Below, one piece after another: positions 1 to 9,778 of a stretch of 64,000 bases of DNA. The stretch's first letter is position 1. Each line of letters starts with the position of its first letter. The DNA is from Ancylostoma caninum (taxonomy: Eukaryota; Nematoda; Chromadorea; Rhabditida; Ancylostomatidae), in NCBI GenBank assembly GCA_037903475.1, contig JBAJFG010000269.1, positions 186,001-250,000 on the forward strand. Direction: 5' to 3'. Below the pieces are notes generated by a model. It worked only from the letters and a program-made list of their open reading frames with translations. It was not told the origin of the DNA and searched no databases. A program made the position numbers and the translations under genes.

Positions 1-27
1 GGCTGCCGTGGCGTACACTGAACCATA

Positions 28-935
28 AAGGCAGTGTTCAGGCAAAACCTCTGAGCTTGAGTGCTCATTAGATTATGATAGCTGGTCGACTCCATAGGCA
101 AGTGCCAAAGTTTCACCGAAAAAGTCGCAGAAATAAGCGAGATATCCGCCCTGGACCCAGTACCCAAACCCATCTCCAGTGCCCAGCCCGCCCACCCGGC
201 GTCTGCCATTTTGCGCGTGGAATTGGTGTAAAGTGGAGCAACGTTGGAAAATATCGGACTGATTGTGGCGGCGTTTCTCTACTGTGATTGTTTCATCTCC
301 GTATATGCATCTCAAGTTCGCGGATGTGTTGTAAACATTCAGGTACTGCTGCTCAACACTGCAGTTTCTCGTTTCAGATGATCGTGGATTTACAGTTTAC
401 GGGTCTGTACTTGGGGGAGTGTTCCACGATCACATTACGGAGGTGGTTATTTACATACTGTAGATCGGGCAGCTAAATATTTTGGTAATCAATCTCAACC
501 TTCACATCAATTAGTTGCCGTGATACCAAGAAACGGCGAAAAAGAAAAACTTATTTTCGGAAAAAGACATTTTCTGCACTGCCAACATACATTACCGACA
601 ACAGCAATAATCGAAATATACCTCTTCTTGTCAAATCTGCTCAAAAAGTGCTATAGCAATGATACGGACCCCTAAAGGAAAACGAAAATGACTTATTGAA
701 GCTAAAACTGAGGCAGCGAACGGACGCTATCGATCGATGAAAATTTTCTTTACGCCCTCTCTGACGAGAGAGAGGGCCGTCAGACATCTCTTCCGAATCA
801 GTTAGGAGGGGTCCCAGAAAAGGGTTTTCCCGAGGGTTTTTTGATCTGAAAGTTTCGTATCTGGAATTAGGAAGGCAAACTGGCCTAGGAACCACAGAAA
901 CCGAATACTCGAAAATTTTGCCTGGACACTGCCTT
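28..935 (-). mobile_element. MITE, family A copy 1 (TA target, 908 bp)
   Basis: Ends are inverted repeats: AAGGCAGTGTTCAGGCAAAA on the left and the complement of AAGGCAGTGTCCAGGCAAAA on the right, each next to a TA. A second copy in the opposite orientation sits at 40283-41197 and matches over the whole length, including the CTCTCTGACGAGAGAGAGGG hairpin near 765. No transposase ORF is visible, so it is a non-autonomous Tc1/mariner-type or related element. The TA-only target duplication is seen directly; superfamily is inferred. Confidence 0.8.
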
Positions 936-1129
936 TAATGGCGTATTGCCGCCTATGCGTTACAGAAATCTGTTCTAGCTGTCATCACTGCAATCCTTCA
1001 TTGCATGAAAATCTTCAATATACAGTCGGATAGCCTAGTGTCCGCGACATTGTCTCAATTACGCCTGCATTGTAATGTCACAGGCCGGCATCATTTCACT
1101 TTCACGAACCCGAAATCTCCGAAGAAAAA

Positions 1130-1300
1130 ATTGGCTGAAACTTCGCATAAGGGGTTATTTGAGGTGTTGTACATGGATAACCTCATTTTTGTACGATTAC
1201 GGCAGGTATATGTACTGTATACACGGTATGGCACAGAATCTTGTTAAACTTTGCATAAGGGGTGTTTTGAGGCGCTGAACACGAATACCAATATTAATTT
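1130..1300 (+). repeat. Dispersed repeat resembling 22410-22590
   Basis: Shares scattered blocks with 22410-22590, for example GCTGAAACTTCGCA, GGGGTTATTTGA and GCTGAACACGAATA. Both places lie next to AAGGCAG-ended MITEs, so this may be part of a larger decayed repeat. No coding signal. The match was made by eye and is patchy. Confidence 0.35.
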
Positions 1301-2036
1301 ACGTGCCAATGCCGATATCGTTTCGAAACTGGGATTCCCACCCCTAATTCCACTTTCAAACCCAGCAAAATGTATGGCGCCGAGACGCACGCGCCATCAG
1401 TATGTTTTTGGATGCCGTTCAGTATACCTCAACCTTCGAAAGTTCTGTTGTTCGAGAAAGCTATCTTGCTGCAATTTTTGCCGAGGTCCCGGATTTTCGA
1501 ACTTCAGGACCATTTTTTTAGGATTCTTCGGAAATCTTGTGAAAAGATGGGGCGATAATCTCGTCTTTCTGCATCGGCTCATGCATAATATTCCCACAAA
1601 ACGGAAAACCCGATTCCTCATAGGCGAAGACGGCATAATGGGCCTGCACTCATTTGATTAGATGACGCAGCGGGGCGGCGAAGAGTTCTAACAAATGATC
1701 CCAGAAACCTCAGTTAGCTACCCGATGATACTTCCCCAGCCCTCATGAATAAATAGAACTCAGCAAGCCGTTTCTTGTGGGTTGACTGTTGGAAACTCAG
1801 CATTGGGAGGCTGCCACGATCTTGGAGGAGACACTGATATGTCAGGTTTAGTGAGTACGAGGTTCTGAGGGTTATCTAGGCTGTCTTAACCAAGAAGGAC
1901 CATAATCAAAGATCCAATGAAGCAAGCCAGGAAGATGAGGCACGGGTAATCTGAGTGAACAGAACGAGAAAGAACTGCACACTGACGTCGTTTCCAACGT
2001 TGAAGGAAAAGAATTCTCACACCAGATGAGAGCAGA

Positions 2037-2960
2037 ATGTATCTTTGTAAAAACAAGCCTGGCGCTGACAACCCGAACATAATAACCAAGACGAGTCTGA
2101 ATGAGATCGAGGCCTTCTATATAGACTTGGAAAAGTTCTACAGAGGAGACAACACCTTGTACAGGAAGTCAAAGGAAATCTGGCACGGATCTAGATCGTC
2201 TACAACGGCAATCCGGCGCCACGAGAAGCGTCAGCTCTCTGAAATTTCTGGAATCCAGTACCAGATGTAGAGCGTATCGATGACCGCCTGAGGAAGATCA
2301 TCATCATTATTTGAACCATCACGTCCACTTCTTCCCAGAATATGTCCGCTGACTGGCTGCTCGGATCGAGTCAATAACAACTTCTGGATGCCTATTGATG
2401 ACAAGATAGCATCAGAAGAACGGTCATCGTCGAAGGAGATCTAACCAGTCATGTAATTGGGACGAAGGAGGTCTTAGATGCGGTGTAGGCAATGACGATG
2501 GCGAGCGCATTTTTGAATACGCTGATTTCCACAGTCTCGTCATTGCTAACACGAGGTTCCGTAAGCGCCAATCCCAGCTCGCATTTGTCTACAGTGGCAA
2601 CATGAAGACACTGATATACTTCTCCCTTGGGAGGGATCACGATCTGAATCTCATTACCGATGCCAAATCATGTCACTGCCACTCAACACCGGCCGGTGAT
2701 CTGCATTATAAAGACTAATCCTTCGCATGCTGGTTTGATAGGAAGGAAGTGGAATGCCGGTTGAGCGTCATGGAGATGAGAGTGCTGCGGAGGATGACTG
2801 GTACCACACGCCTTGATCATATCTGCAACCAGGACATGCGGCGGGGATTTGACATGACTGATACGGTCGGCAGGCTCCGCGAAGCTCGTCCACGATGGTT
2901 GTCAGTACTGATGGTGACAAAGTCTGCAAAATCAACTTCAACCTAGACGTATCAGGCAAA
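2037..2960 (+). pseudogene. LINE remnant (endonuclease piece plus RT C-terminus)
   Basis: Three decayed stretches on the + strand resemble the EN-RT polyprotein of non-LTR retrotransposons. Positions 2037-2180 encode EIEAFYIDLEKFYRGDN-type endonuclease sequence. Positions 2490-2640 encode NDDGERIFEYADFHSLVIAN and FRKRQSQLAFVYSG, the usual late endonuclease region. Positions 2749-2900 encode MEMRVLRRMTGTTRLDHI then IRNEDIR-like and LREARPRW, typical of the C-terminal tail after the RT. Frame changes, stops and loss of the RT core show it is dead. Assignment to LINEs is good; the clade (RTE- or CR1-like) is uncertain. Positions 936-2036 hold only the weak repeat noted separately. Confidence 0.65.
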
Positions 2961-3194
2961 CGTTCAGAAGCGCGCCCAGAACAACGACGGCTGGACAGGA
3001 TAGACGGTTAGCATTTCGAGTACCCTTGCTTTTGGTGCCTCAGAAAAATTGAATTTTTTTTTTGGTTAAATGTGAACAGTGGGGCAAAGCGGTGTAGTAA
3101 AAGCAGTGGTTCTCCATCGTGCGATTAATTCTGTAAAGAGCATGAAAGACGGCAAAAAAACACCATTGGTAGGGAGGATCATCAGTAGAAACCC

Positions 3195-3420
3195 TGAAGC
3201 CAGGAAGGGATCGATATGCGTTGGAAGCATGATGTAATGCAGAACCGATGCAGATCCCGTGCAGAACCAAGTTGCTTTGGTACTGGAGTTGCATCGGTTT
3301 TGCGTGGGATCTGCATCGGTTTTGCACGGGATATAATATATCGGTTATAAATGACGGATGCATCTATCAATCGCATGCAGATCTGATGCAGATCCCATGC
3401 AGAACCGAGTTTCTAGAGTT
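3195..3420. repeat. Cluster of inverted GCAGATCCCGTGCAGAACC units
   Basis: A roughly 20-bp unit reading TGCAGATCCCGTGCAGAACC occurs near 3247 and 3387 on the + strand and as its complement (GGTTTTGCGTGGGATCTGCA, GGTTTTGCACGGGAT) near 3297 and 3321. The arrangement can fold into nested hairpins. No coding signal. Confidence 0.55.
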
Positions 3421-3549
3421 CCTGGGGATCTGAAAGTGGCTCCACTTGTTTGATCTGCGTGCTATACCCTCAAACACCTCACCGCACTTTGTCAGTTCTC
3501 GACTTTCTCAGATAAGATGCGACAGGAGCGCCCAGAATCGAATTTGAAC

Positions 3550-4669
3550 CAGGGGTTTGCGTAACAAAAATTTCAATTTTCGTAAATCGTGAATCGTAAA
3601 CTTTCCAAGGATGTCGTAAATCGTAGATCGTAAATTGTAACAGAGAGTCCGACTACCACTGATAAGATCTGGAATATTAAACTCTTTTCATAACAAAATC
3701 ATTATCAAAGCGACTTCGGGTATGTATCTACTGCGGAATTGATGCTCACAGAAATTCGCTAGCTTAACTTCAAAGTAATAACATCGTGTGGAAAAACAAG
3801 TTTTTCTTTCAATATTTTAAGTTAAGCGGGCTACCACATATTAGGAGCATTCATCGCTACGGAAGGAAAAATTCTCTTGAAGCTGGTCAGCGTTCATGAA
3901 GTCAACATGGTCGATATTTCAATCTTTTTGCGTACCACCAAATCATCCATCCTTGAATTGGTACCAGGGGAGCCTGAGAGGATGGGTAAAACGCTAACTT
4001 GATCCACCAGCTATTGCCGACATTTCATCGCATAGGGCAAATACGCATTCGATTCCTCTATGATTATCAGATGAAGTCGTATGCATGGTGCATTCCAGAA
4101 AAGAACTATTTTTTGAATCTTATCATCAATGTTTACGGGCATCACACTCGGACTGATTCATAAGAATTCGTCCAGGAAAAAAATTCCTGCGCATGATAAC
4201 GCCGCACTTTGAATCAGGAAAACACAGCACAACGTTTCAGCAAAAGACAGGGGCAGGGCGGGCAGCTCGTATCTGCTGGGCAAGCTCAGTACCATTGGGA
4301 AAAAGGGCTGAAAAAGTGGTCATTGATGTTCTTGTTGCGCCTCATGTAAGCATTTGATCTCCACTACTCCAACATTCTCTACAGCAGTCTCGATAATGGA
4401 ATTGGTATGACCGCTGTGCTCGAATAATGGAAACTATTATATAAGCAAAACTGCACGCATTTACTCTTAGCATTGCTGCAAAATGGAAACAAAGGCGAAC
4501 CCGCATATTTGCACTCTAAGCACAAGCGCTATGAGGAGATTCGTTCCTTGTCGTTATTTACGATTTTGTTACGAATTTCAGGCAATTTTTCGTAAATCGT
4601 AAATAGTAAAAAAGTTGCCAAAAATGGCCGTAAATCGTAATTCGTAAATCGTAATTACGCACAGCCCTG
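3550..4669. mobile_element. hAT-type non-autonomous element (1.12 kb)
   Basis: Left end CAGGGGTTTGCGTAAC; right end, read on the other strand, CAGGGCTGTGCGTAATT. The CAGGG start is typical of hAT elements. Both subterminal regions carry repeated CGTAAATCGTA words (3583-3640 and 4590-4655), as hAT elements often do where transposase binds. Flanking 8-mers ATTTGAAC (3542-3549) and GTTCGAAC (4670-4677) match at 6 of 8 positions and could be a decayed target duplication. No transposase ORF is present, so it is an internally deleted derivative. Confidence 0.6.
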
Positions 4670-4729
4670 GTTCGAACCCACCAGTTGTTCCACCATATGC
4701 GGAAGAGTCCGCACAACTAACACTGCCAC

Positions 4730-5043
4730 TATAGTCCTCAAGGACTGTAGCACCTTGCATTGCCGTCGCCGGCGACTGTGAGGCCGATACGCATTGATTG
4801 TGGGCGGAGCGGCGGCGGCGGCCGCCGTTGCCGGCGACTGGCGATCGCCAAGATCGGCGGCCGCCAATATTGGCGACTGTGACGTCGGTGCATATCGATT
4901 GGTCGCCAACAATGGCGATCGGCGGTCGCCAATGTTGGCGACTGCGGCGCCGGTGCATATCGATTGTGAGGGGTCGCCAACATTGGCGGCCGCCGTCGCT
5001 GGCGATGGCGACGCAAGGTGCTATACTCCTCGAGGAGTATAGC
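4730..5043. mobile_element. GC-rich MITE with self-palindromic ends, copy 1
   Basis: The right end is a perfect 24-nt palindrome (5020-5043) centred on CTCGAG. The left end is a decayed version of it (TATAGTCCTCAAGGACTGTA). Internal to each palindrome the ends stay inverted repeats (AGCACCTTGCATTGCCGTCG against AGCACCTTGCGTCGCCATCG). The body is unusually GC-rich with repeated TCGCCAACATTGGCG inverted motifs and two direct copies of CGGTGCATATCGATTG. A related element is at 15735-15925. ORFs across it are low-complexity by-products of these repeats. Confidence 0.65.
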
Positions 5044-5087
5044 GGCTACCTAACTCGTGATCGCTACGACGGACGACTGGTTGTTGC

Positions 5088-5560
5088 TCAACATCCGGAA
5101 CTTACTCTATCTACAGACAGCCCACATAATGATATTAAAGGAAGTAGATCACTCGTTAAGGAAAGACATTCATTTTTGTTATTCATTCCTAGATTCTTTC
5201 TGAGAATCCAGGCCGCTCCCAGTGCTTTTCTTGTGGAAATCTCGCTTTCATAAGTCAGTATCACGCATTTTTCATTAAAGTCTTCACCATCGTGTGCCTC
5301 AATCTTGTGGCGGCCCTGCGGTGACGTAGCACTTCCTCTTTTCTTTGCTGCCATATGTTCCTTGATGCGCACACTTTGTGTTCTTCCCGTTTCCCCAATA
5401 TAAAGTCCACTGCAAGTCATACATTTCAGTTGGTATATTACTTCTATTTTGGCACAATCCTCTATTTTTCCTATCGGGCAGAAAAATTGTGTGCAAGCAA
5501 AGATTTGCTTCTTTAACCGAATCCTTCGGATCTCAACAGCTCTTACCCACTCTGTTTTTT
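5088..5560 (-). pseudogene. Penelope-like retroelement C-terminus (GIY-YIG endonuclease)
   Basis: The minus strand encodes CPIGKIEDCAKIEVIYQLKC followed by MTCSGLYIGETGRT, QSVRIKEHM and, about 50 residues on, ALGAAWILRKNLGMNNKNE. This order, a Cys pair, YQLKC, YIGETGR, Arg...EH and a final W-I...LN-like segment, is that of the GIY-YIG endonuclease at the C-terminus of Penelope-like elements. The catalytic Tyr, Gly and Arg are visible. The upstream reverse transcriptase is not found; sequence beyond about 5560 on the minus strand has no RT motifs. It is therefore a 3' fragment, as expected for 5'-truncated insertions. Confidence 0.7.
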
Positions 5561-5639
5561 GGCTCTAGATTGTCCCCTGTAAGTGATCTCATGAGAAATC
5601 CAGCTCACATTCCAAGGCTGTCGGGAGAGAGAGAGTGAG

Positions 5640-5870
5640 AGGGGCCAAAGAAACTCCAAGTTGCATGCCGATCGAGGAACGTTTTGATAGCTTGACGCAT
5701 TCAGGGCAAATCGATGACCGCACAACCATTCAAATGGCTGAGGGACGAAATTGGAGCAAGAACGGACCAACCGCGCAGACGGCATTCGCCAGACCACCAC
5801 CACCCGCTGGACGCCCGAAGCCCGGGACTGTTGAGCCCACCGACGGAATTGGCCAGAGCAACTCACTAAT
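5640..5870 (+). pseudogene. Possible LINE C-terminal tail
   Basis: The + strand reads IDDRTTIQMAEGRNW then RPPPPAGRPKPGTVEP. DDRTT.QM...W and a following GRP-type stretch occur at the C-terminus of many LINE polyproteins. The fragment is short and no RT precedes it, so the assignment is tentative. Confidence 0.3.
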
Positions 5871-5929
5871 CTCTATGATCTCCTATTGTTGTACCACATA
5901 TTACTGTGCCATAAATATGCTGTTGTAAA

Positions 5930-7390
5930 GATAAACTATTATTGTATCCTGGTTCTATTACATTCGTACCACCGACCTCATTTACTTTCCTTAGGATCAA
6001 CTTTTGTTTCGAACCCCTTGAAATAACAGTATACGGCTAAAATTAGGTTGTCGCTGAACAGGAATCTCTTTGTAAACAGGGAGTCTTTGGTGACGAATAG
6101 AAGTATGAGAAAGCCAATGTAGAAGACTTCTTGGTATACCCAAAAAGAGATATTATCGCCAATCTATGTCCAATGAGCGGTCATTCCCTTATTCGGAGTC
6201 GATTCGTGGTTTCCACTCAACCGTTTCGATTGCACTTTGCAATAATCGAGCAGTGCTGCATCTGTGCTTCACCTTGATCATAGCTTTTGGTTTGAAACCC
6301 TTCCAATTGAGATCAAGCCTATCATACCTTTGTTAAGATTCGCATATGATTGCGTAATCCGCCAAATCTATATCAAAGGTTTTATCCACAGTTTGTGGTG
6401 TGGTAGCTTTATTCAACGTTCTCTACATGATTGTTTTTTTTTTCGAGTGTAGCCAAAAACCAGAAAATGGGGATGGAAGATGACAGGCTAATGAGTCTCG
6501 AGGATCGAAACTTAGCATTAAGACGGTGCAAAAATTTTGTCGCCTTTTGTTCGTCGGTTTAATTTTTTCCACAACTTTACCGAACTACAACCTCGAAAAG
6601 CGGTATAAATTCTATGATTGGTAGAGACCACTAGTTATTTTATGAGCACATCAATGGTGCTCCATGCTCGGAACACGAGAAGCAGCGAAACGGAAAAGTC
6701 AGAAACCACCTTATTCGAGGAGGCATGTTCAGCGATTTCTTCTTGAGTAGCAAGAGCTTCTGAAGCTCGGAAAGGTGGCACCCATACCACAAAATTCCTG
6801 AAGAATGTGAAGGGTGGTGAACCGTTCGCCAGCAAAGTTATCAAGATTGAAAGCAAATTTTTGCCGACTCTGGCAGCGCAGAAAATGTGCCTTTATGCGT
6901 CTTGAGCGTTTTTCTATCAAAGCATCTCCTTTTCTGGACCAAATTACAGCTATAGGGGTACTGCTTTGATGTATCTAGCAGCATGGATTGGATCGTTTAG
7001 CAAGAGTTTCACAAAAAAAGCAAAGAAAACCCTTTGAAAAAAAGCTTGTATGCGTTTTTTTTTAAATGGAAGCCATCAAGCCAGAGTTTTATAGCGGGAA
7101 TTGAAAGTGGTCTCTAGGATAAATGAAGTTAATGTGTTTCGAAGCAAATTGCACATGGCCTCATTGGAAAATCACGCAAAAAAAAAAACGGAAAGTTGGT
7201 AATACGGTGCCTGTGAATTTCCAAATATGTCCTGCCTTCTAGGAGCAATGGATAGCCATTAAACCTATATCGAAGAAGATCAGGCTTGCTTCGCAAGTCC
7301 ACTGACATATATCGTTACCATGCGGCATTTAAGAAGAATTATATAGTATTGAAGAGAGAGAAAAAACTTTTGCACTGACCTAATACTTGA
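5930..7390. other. No gene or element recognised
   Basis: AT-rich sequence with short ORFs on both strands. None has splice-bounded ends or a familiar motif, and I see no terminal inverted repeats. Confidence 0.5.
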
Positions 7391-7397
7391 TTCATGC

Positions 7398-7480
7398 ACA
7401 GGGTGAAGCGTGATAATGATAAAAGGTCGACGCTCTGACGACCGGGGGGGGCCCCCCCCCGCCCCCTCAGCCGCCAAAGA
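7398..7480 (-). repeat. G/C-run repeat (CTTGACCCTG family)
   Basis: Contains AGGGTGAAGCGTGATAATGA followed by a GGGGGGGCCCCCCCCC tract. It matches, on the opposite strand, the family of C-runs with CGCTTGACCCTGT found at 9245-9330, 36085-36180, 37258-37385 and 38745-38950. Confidence 0.5.
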
Positions 7481-7519
7481 CTCAGGTGGAAAAATTCCAG
7501 TAGATCACGGGTGCTTTCG

Positions 7520-8170
7520 AGCAGATTTCGCTTATTATTCGCTGAAATATTTCCCGATTTCGCCCAAAAATTACATGTAAATCTCCGGAAAATAAGCGAA
7601 ATCCAATGGAATTTACCCGAATTCCGCCCGAAAAATAAGCGAACTCTGCTGAAAAATACGCGAAAATTGCTGCGACATCAACCTATGCGACAAGTTCCAG
7701 CCAGCGTCGGCGGCACGCAGCGCTGCGCCGCTGTGGGCTCAGAGCAAGGTGCAGGTGGTTCCATCGACCACCCTTAAGTACGGTCCTGAAACGAGACTAC
7801 TCATGCAGTAGATCCAGTTGACGTACTCCGTAGATCTCGCAGATGAATATTTCTCATGTTAGCATGGTATATTTATATGCATTATATAAATTTACAAAAC
7901 TTTTTGGTAGATATGATGAATGGATTTTTTGGAATTTTTTGAGGCATAACACATTTCTGAAGGTGGAAAAGCAACGGCAATAATTAGTGAAAAACGAATT
8001 TACTAGAAAAAATAAACGAAAAATACACGAAATCTACTGGAATTTACACGAAGTGCAGTTTCCAGTAGATTTGGCTTATTTTACGTGTAAATTCCAGTGG
8101 AATCTACTGGGATCGCGAAAAATTGCGAAATTCCTGTAAATTACGCTTATTTTACGTGTATTTGTTTCTG
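7520..8170. repeat. Repeat block built from AAATCTACTGGAATTTACACG words
   Basis: The word AAATCTACTGGAATTTACACG and its complement, together with TTCGCTTATTTTACGTGTA-like words, recur in both orientations near 7525-7680 and 7990-8160. The right block forms an inverted repeat around 8045-8080. No ORF of note. Probably the ends of one decayed element whose boundaries I cannot fix. Confidence 0.5.
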
Positions 8171-8229
8171 TATCGCTGTGAAAGCGTGCATTTAGACCTA
8201 ATCGAACATTTTTTTTTTAAAATTTGCCA

Positions 8230-9000
8230 TGAAAAATAATCATATACGTCACCTACGTAGTCGAGGGTTCGATCCCCTTCGAGGCTAAAATTTTTGCACG
8301 ACGTAAAATAACGTGCGCTTGTACTGGAATGGAGATAATCAAACGTAGTGCGCGAAATGACTTTTTACAGGGCTGCATGACTGAGTAGTACTAGCGGTAC
8401 GAACGTGCAAAAATGTCCACTGAAAATTTCGGCTTGCTCAGAGATCAGAAAAACATGCACAAAGGCCACTTTTATCAACGAAACCTCATCCTCGTAATTC
8501 CCGTGCTGAATCTTTTCTCATGGACATGGAGATTTGAAACTGTGGGGTAAAGCACAATTGGATGAATCATATGGCTTTTTGACGGCTCACACGACTGAGT
8601 AGGACTGGCAGTACGAATGTGCGAAAATTCTCTCCTAAAAATTTGGCTTGCTCAGAAGCATGGTTGTAGATGGATATGAACAGCAGGATATCTAGCAGAT
8701 TGAGGTGCCGATTTTTTCTCAGTTTTAATTAGTCGGAGGTTTGCGCTTTCAGGCAGTGTGGTTCCCATTTCCGCAGTTGCCCTTCTGCTTCGACCCAGTC
8801 GATAACAAGTAAAAAAGGCCATTTTTATCGACTAAACATCACTTCCGTGATTCCTGTGCTGGAACTTTCGTATTGACGCTGGAGAGCGGGAACTTGGAGG
8901 CAAAGCACAACTGGATAGGATCAATAGCCGGACATTTTTTTAAGCTCCTAGGGCTGAGCAGGACTGACAGCACATATAGTCCATATCAAAAAGATAGACG
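8230..9000 (+). repeat. Dispersed repeat with tRNA T-arm-like motif, copy 1
   Basis: Begins with CGTAGTCGAGGGTTCGATCC, whose GAGGGTTCGATCCCCTTC segment looks like a tRNA T-arm. It continues with AAATTTTTGCACG and a long non-coding body (GTACGAACGTGCAAAA, GGCCACTTTTATCAACGAAA). The body is internally duplicated: the GACTGAGTAG...GTACGAA and AAAGGCCA...TTTATCGAC units each occur twice. A direct copy is at 36385-37135. No coding capacity. Confidence 0.6.
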
Positions 9001-9189
9001 GATTCCGTGGCTGCAGAATCGTAGCGGGACCTAGATGAGAGATGCGAGAAGGGCATGCTCTAAGTGAGAGGGTCAGCTAGGTCACACCGCGATTCTGCAG
9101 CCGCAACGCCATGAAACCGCACGCGCAATCTATCTTTTCGACAAGAGCTATATGAGCAAAAATTGACAGTTTGAAATTCAGCCTCGCTC

Positions 9190-9345
9190 GGAGGCATGGC
9201 TGTACTACTAGAAGAGGTGCACGAATTTTCCATCTCAACCACGATCCCTCCCCCCCCCCCCTTTATTCATCCACCATACGACCCCCCGTTGATGATTTAT
9301 CAACACACACTTGACCCTGTTCATGTTTGGTTTCAAGTGAAGAAA
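9190..9345 (+). repeat. C-run repeat (CTTGACCCTG family)
   Basis: CCTCCCCCCCCCCC, then CCATACGACCCCCCGTTGAT, then ATTTATCAACACACACTTGA and CCCTGTTC. The same word order recurs at 37320-37385 and in variants at 36085-36180 and 38745-38950. Function unknown. Confidence 0.55.
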
Positions 9346-9778
9346 ATTGAAGACTGCTTAAATTTCCTATCTGGCTGATTGACTAAGGTCGAAGCTGCTC
9401 GACTTAAACAACTTTTCAAAAGCCGACTCTTTGAAGGATCGATTACAAAGTCATGGTCAAATCATAAAGAGAACTCGCCAGTGCAATGTCGTTAAGATTT
9501 TTTGTAGAAGATCACCTGTGTGGTAGTCATTCCGGAAACCATTAAAGCTCTCCTTGAAACAGATGAATATCATCGAACAATGGAGAATACGTTGAGCTTT
9601 TTTGGCATCATGATTACTCAAGTTCTCTTCAGAGGGAAAGTATCATTAGAACCTTAAGCGGATGGACCCAAATTCTCGAGTGGTATAGTAAACAGCATTA
9701 CAAAATAACTGAAAACTTCGTAACAATTTAGGAGATTTACGGTGGCGGCTATTATGACAAGCTGTAGAATTGATGCTA

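Noticed and set aside
4578..5253. Long overlapping ORFs in all frames across the GC-rich MITE
   Set aside because: Arg/Ala-rich low-complexity products of the TCGCCAACATTGGCG repeats; present on both strands at once.
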